DNA of 64,000 bases from Ruminococcus flavefaciens AE3010. GTDB taxonomy: Bacteria; Bacillota; Clostridia; Oscillospirales; Ruminococcaceae. The notes under the pieces are model-generated. The model was not told the DNA's origin. It was given only the letters and a program-made list of their open reading frames with translations, and searched no databases. How positions within the stretch are numbered: position 1 is the stretch's first letter; the number at the start of each line of letters is the position of its first letter. A program made the translations under genes and the position numbers. Below are positions 60,847-64,000 of the stretch, piece by piece. The stretch is from positions 1,945,001 to 2,009,000 of the forward strand of contig NZ_JAGT01000001.1 in NCBI RefSeq assembly GCF_000526795.1. The letters are read 5' to 3'.

Positions 60847-61310
60847 TTTGTTTGACTCCCTTCAGTTTTTTACTTGTTATTATTTTATCGTTCTCTTATT
60901 TTTTATAAATCCCGAACTGATATAAACTGACCGTATAATACTCGTCCCGAAAATATACGTCATAAAATGAATAAAAAATGTTTTCAAAAATGCAAGTTTA
61001 AAAATACTTGGCGGAACTTCGTGTATCCACAGAGTTTTCCACATTTTCAACATATCTGAATGCGCTGTGCATGTTTAAACACAGGATTCAACAGGCTGTT
61101 GAAATAGAACAGGCGTTCATTTCTCAGGCAGCTCTGCAAGCCGAATTTGGCGAAATACAGGCATTTGCAGCATATCAGTCCTCATTGTTTCACAGACTGA
61201 TATTTCAACACTGACGGTATATCGCCAACTTTCAACAATGTTTAAAAACGCGTGTGAAACAATGCCCGTTATGTTGAAATAATCATTTCTTCAGACATAA
61301 AATTTGCTTT
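60847..61310. other. Long gap with TTTCAACA motif cluster
   Basis: No supportable gene. TTTCAACA or its complement occurs at 61045-61052, 61203-61210, 61230-61237 and 61272-61279, and TTCAACA-GGC-TGTTGAA forms a perfect palindrome at 61087-61103. Two DnaA-box-like words, GTATCCACA (61023-61031) and TTTTCCACA (61035-61043), are adjacent. Confidence 0.45.
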
Positions 61311-61436
61311 GCGCCTTGTCATTTCCAAGAATATGTGATATAAGCGGGGTGCCCCCGCTGCCTTTTTCGCGTCCAAGAAAAAATCACAGCAAATTTATCG
61401 CCGCGCCTTGTCATTTCCAAGAATATGTGATATAAT
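61311..61436 (+). repeat. 33-bp direct repeats carrying a promoter
   Basis: GCGCCTTGTC...GTGATATAA is repeated exactly at 61311-61343 and 61403-61435. Copy 2 makes TTGTCA (61408-61413), 17 bp, TATAAT (61431-61436); copy 1 has TATAAG. Between them is GCGGGG-TGC-CCCCGC followed by TGCCTTTTT. The promoter points into the antisense of the gene at 61439. Confidence 0.6.
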
Positions 61437-61438
61437 TA

Positions 61439-62140
61439 TTAGTATGGCATTTCAAAGACATTTTCCATGAATACCAGCCTGCGGCGTATGCTCTCCAGAT
61501 CGGGTCCGCACTCATCTATAAGGGCGTATACGTCCTCAAGACCGAAGCGGCGTATCTTTTTCCCCTGCCGTGCGGCATAGTTCAGCGTCTGATACGTTCC
61601 CGACTTGAACGAGCCCTCGTTAAAATAGGAAATGACCGCCGAAGCATGGTCTGCCATGAAGTAATTACGGTCTCTGTAAACATCGGGGGAGGTATTCTCG
61701 CCTGCTCCCTTTTTTCCGTAAATGACCGCAGGAGAAGTATTGGTAGTGAGAAGCACGTCCGCACCCCGCTCCACCTCGGCAAGTATCTCCTTGTACCAAG
61801 GGGAAAAACGCTCGGCGTGGCGAAGATAGGGCATTACGCCTATGAGCTTTATGTCTGTGTCGGAGCGTTTCTTGGCAAGAATGTACTTTGCAGCCCAGAG
61901 GTCTGTACCTACGGCAAGTCCGCTGATGAAGCTGCGGTAGCCGCTCTCAACAGCCATATCTATATACCGAAACAGCATGAGCTGTACAGCGCGGGTAGTT
62001 ATACTTTGGTATATTGGCTCGTTTTTGTATGGTATAACACCGGTCTCGCGGTGTCCTGTAAAGCATACCGCAGTCTCTGTGTCACCGCTGAATCCCTCAG
62101 CAGGAAGCACAGGAACTCCAGAATCGAGTGAGAAAAGCAT
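61439..62140 (-). CDS. SLOG-superfamily protein (DUF1273/YpsA-like)
   Basis: A 233-residue protein; ATG at 62140 (MLFSLDSG...) five bases after GAGGT is preferred over a long upstream frame. The Rossmann-like SLOG core has CFTGHRETGVIPYK near 30, SGYRSFISGLAVGTDLWAA near 80, and MADHASAVISYFNEGSFKSGT near 172, as in DUF1273 (YpsA) proteins. SLOG domains bind nucleotides or cleave nucleotide derivatives; Bacillus YpsA affects division. It stands alone between the LCP operon and alr. Confidence 0.82.
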   Translation of the reverse strand: MLFSLDSGVPVLPAEGFSGDTETAVCFTGHRETGVIPYKNEPIYQSITTRAVQLMLFRYIDMAVESGYRSFISGLAVGTDLWAAKYILAKKRSDTDIKLIGVMPYLRHAERFSPWYKEILAEVERGADVLLTTNTSPAVIYGKKGAGENTSPDVYRDRNYFMADHASAVISYFNEGSFKSGTYQTLNYAARQGKKIRRFGLEDVYALIDECGPDLESIRRRLVFMENVFEMPY

Positions 62141-62319
62141 AGTACACCTCGCTTTCCCGAAATATACATGTGATGCCGCAGATATACATGGAGCATTTCC
62201 CATAGCGGCAAAAATATCATACATTAAAATTATAACATACATCATATTTTATTTCAAGACGTTTTTTGACTTGTAATTAAATTTTAACTTTGCATATGAC
62301 AGAAAGGAAGGATAACGGA

Positions 62320-63456
62320 ATGAAGCCGTATCTGAAAAGAGCATGGGCTGAGGTATCTCTGCCGCAGCTCAGAAAAAATGTTGATATCATAAGAGGTCTC
62401 AACTCCACGGGGACTGAGATAATGGCGGTGGTAAAGGCTGACGCTTACGGCCACGGCGACGAGCATATCGTCCGCTGTCTCGCCGAGCAGTGCGGTATCA
62501 ACTACTTTGCTGTATCCAATCTTGACGAAGCTATCGCAGTAAGGAAATTTGCTCCCAAGTCGGAGATACTCATACTGGGATATACTCCTCCCGAGTACGC
62601 CCATGAGATAGCCATGTACAATATCATACAGGGCGTTGTGTCAACAGAATATGCTCTTGAACTGGTCAAAAACAGCAATGAGCCTATCCGCTGTCATATC
62701 AAAATAGACACAGGCATGGGAAGAATAGGTCTGAAGCATGATACTCCCGAAGCCTGCGCCGCTGAGATAGAAGCTATGATGAAGATAGAAAAGCTCTCCG
62801 TTGAGGGCATATACACTCACTTTGCCGTTGCGGACAGCGATTCTCCCGACAATATCGCCTATACGGATATGCAGGAGAAGTTCATCACCGATACATACGA
62901 CGTACTTGTGAGCCGCGGCATAAAGCTGAAACATCTCCACTTCATGAACAGTGCGGCTACATGCTACAGAAACAGCTCCCGCAGTACTCTCTCCCGTGCA
63001 GGTATCATACTCTACGGTCTCCACCCCGATGTGAGCCTTGATATCCCCGAGGGACTTGAGCCTCTTATGGAGCTGAAAGCGGTCATTTCCCATGTCAAGA
63101 CCGTGAAGAAAGGCGACTGCATAAGCTATGGACGCACATTCGTTGCTGACCGCGAAATGCGCATCGCTACTGTAACTATAGGCTATGCCGACGGCTACTC
63201 ACGTCTGCTCAGCTCAAAGGGCGAAATACTGGTTCACGGCAAACGCTGTAAGATTGTGGGCAGAGTCTGCATGGATCAGCTCATGATGGACGTGTCCGAC
63301 GTCCCCGAGGCTAAGTCTGGCGATATTGTAACGCTTATCGGCACTGACGGCAATGACCGCATCACAGCCGACGACCTTGCACAGGTGTACGGTACTATCG
63401 GATACGAGGTGGTATGCGGTATCTCAAAGCGTGTTCCACGTATTTATATTGAGTGA
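62320..63456 (+). CDS. alr: Alanine racemase
   Basis: A 378-residue PLP enzyme making D-alanine for peptidoglycan. The ATG at 62320 (MKPYLKRAWAEVSLPQL) follows AAAGGAAGG; an upstream in-frame start is less likely. The PLP lysine is Lys39 (VVKADAYGHG), and the second catalytic Tyr is in the ISYGRTF block near 267. Element copy D begins right after its TGA stop. Confidence 0.96.
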   Translation: MKPYLKRAWAEVSLPQLRKNVDIIRGLNSTGTEIMAVVKADAYGHGDEHIVRCLAEQCGINYFAVSNLDEAIAVRKFAPKSEILILGYTPPEYAHEIAMYNIIQGVVSTEYALELVKNSNEPIRCHIKIDTGMGRIGLKHDTPEACAAEIEAMMKIEKLSVEGIYTHFAVADSDSPDNIAYTDMQEKFITDTYDVLVSRGIKLKHLHFMNSAATCYRNSSRSTLSRAGIILYGLHPDVSLDIPEGLEPLMELKAVISHVKTVKKGDCISYGRTFVADREMRIATVTIGYADGYSRLLSSKGEILVHGKRCKIVGRVCMDQLMMDVSDVPEAKSGDIVTLIGTDGNDRITADDLAQVYGTIGYEVVCGISKRVPRIYIE

Positions 63457-63801
63457 TAAATCAAAATTTTGCGCAATAACTTGCTGAGAATATGAACGGG
63501 ATTCCAAAGGGACTGTGTTCCTTTGGCGGAGTCCAGAGGCAGCGCCTCTGGTCGCTGTTCCCAGCTTTCAGAGAACAGCGAAACATTCCGAAGGCGCTCC
63601 GCAAGGGTGAATTTTAAAAACAGTCCAGTGGACTGTTTTTAAAAGAGGGACGCCCTGCAAGTGAGGGCGTCCCTTAATGGGACGTCGAGATACCGTCCCC
63701 TACAAAAGCCAATGTGTTACTGTGGGCGGCGGAACGCCGCCCCTACAAGCTAACGGCTAATGGAGGATAGCTTGGGCGGATAATATCCGCCCCTACAAAA
63801 G
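63457..63801. mobile_element. MITE-like element, copy D (decayed)
   Basis: Left end TAAATCAAAATTTT at 63457, directly after the alr stop, is a decayed terminal repeat; the ATGAACGGGATTCCAAAGGG and AGAGGCAGCGCCTCT modules follow. The right terminal repeat is missing: after GGGCGGATAATATCCGCCC-CTACA the sequence goes straight into the next gene's ribosome site. TTAGC words lie at about 63748-63775. Confidence 0.65.
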
Positions 63802-63811
63802 GAGGATAAAT

Positions 63812-64000
63812 ATGAAAAAAGCAATGACAATTTCCTATGAGGTGGGCGAGAATCTCTACCTCAACCTTACAAATAAATGTCCCTGCGCCTGCACATTCTG
63901 CATTCGCAACCACGCTGACGGCGCTTACGGCTCCGATCCCCTCTGGCTGGAGCATGAGCCGACTCTCGATGAGATAATCTCAGACCTTAACAAACGCAAG
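63812..64000 (+). CDS. Radical SAM protein, TatD-associated type (partial)
   Basis: Only the first 63 residues are in the window; the gene continues right. ATG after AAAGGAGG. Cys23, Cys27 and Cys30 (NKCPCACTFC) form the radical SAM CxxxCxxC, and the start YEVGENLYLNLTN and CIRNHADGAYGSDPLWLEHEP match the style of radical SAM proteins linked to TatD genes (TIGR04038). The reaction is unknown. A tatD lies at 59174, though four kilobases away and on the other strand. Its ribosome site touches the end of element copy D. Confidence 0.85.
   Translation, partial: MKKAMTISYEVGENLYLNLTNKCPCACTFCIRNHADGAYGSDPLWLEHEPTLDEIISDLNKRK

Noticed and set aside
61023..61043. Two DnaA-box-like words as a possible replication origin
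   Set aside because: Each has one mismatch to TTATCCACA, there are only two, and no dnaA, dnaN or AT-rich unwinding element is next to them.
61008..61214. 68-codon open frame with a TTG start
   Set aside because: No ribosome site, low-complexity mix without features, and it runs through the TTTCAACA palindrome.

Overview
The window looks like a chromosomal segment of a cellulosome-producing, Gram-positive gut or rumen Clostridium-class bacterium, most like Ruminococcus (R. flavefaciens or R. albus group). The evidence is five secreted proteins with type I dockerin modules (positions 1-826, 16933-19491, 26176-28869, 28901-29923, 43537-44742), a GH16 glucanase with a half dockerin (38218-39642), Thr-rich linkers between modules, a clostridial str operon, and AGGAGG-type ribosome binding sites with many near-consensus sigma-A promoters. 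This assignment is from protein style only; no database search or GC calculation was run.

Layout. 1-3.6 kb: end of a dockerin protein and a large membrane protein. 3.7-7.2 kb (minus): a PhoB/PhoR-like two-component system overlapping a rhodanese/TtcA-like fusion. 7.6-13.9 kb (plus): small membrane protein, 2-hydroxyacid dehydrogenase, proB, a dCMP deaminase, proA, and a Glu/Ala-rich coiled-coil membrane protein. 14.4-16.4 kb: a zinc-ribbon/kinase-fold/PASTA membrane protein whose catalytic residues are lost (pseudokinase). 16.5-19.5 kb: a MITE-like element and a dockerin-bearing pectate lyase. 19.6-21.3 kb: an ABC exporter. 21.4-26.1 kb: str operon rpsL-rpsG-fusA-tuf (minus). 26.2-29.9 kb: two paralogous BspA-type leucine-rich-repeat dockerin proteins. 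30.0-32.9 kb: trkA-trkH potassium uptake. 33.1-35.8 kb: HAD phosphatase, a small unknown protein, and glgA. 36.3-37.8 kb: an AT-rich membrane protein. 38.2-40.6 kb: GH16 enzyme and a lipoprotein. 41.0-43.3 kb: serC-serA. 43.5-46.5 kb: a dockerin protein and a beta-CASP nuclease. 47.1-48.3 kb: two DUF2975 membrane proteins and an XRE regulator. 48.9-52.5 kb: a degenerate receiver/GGDEF protein, a lipoprotein, an HPr-like protein without the phospho-histidine, and mtaB. 52.7-56.4 kb: purL. 56.6-60.8 kb (minus): LCP protein, TatD, PP2C phosphatase, GT-C-like protein. 61.4-64 kb: a SLOG protein, alr, and the start of a radical SAM gene.

The intergenic DNA is unusually structured. At least four copies, and one inverted fragment, of a TA-flanked MITE-like element occur. 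Its 14-bp terminal inverted repeats carry stop codons in all three frames, and two genes end inside copies. Other gaps hold modular hairpin cassettes (TGTAGGGG...CCCCTACA) whose stems vary with compensatory changes, and word-repeat elements with a shared core but different arms.

The candidates most worth a second look are the pseudokinase with its coiled-coil neighbour, the stop-providing MITE, the rpsL-rpsG leader, the conserved 90-bp element at 35966 and 49745, the paired operators upstream of the DUF2975/XRE operon, and the His-less HPr. No CRISPR array, rRNA, tRNA, phage or recognisable defence locus was seen.
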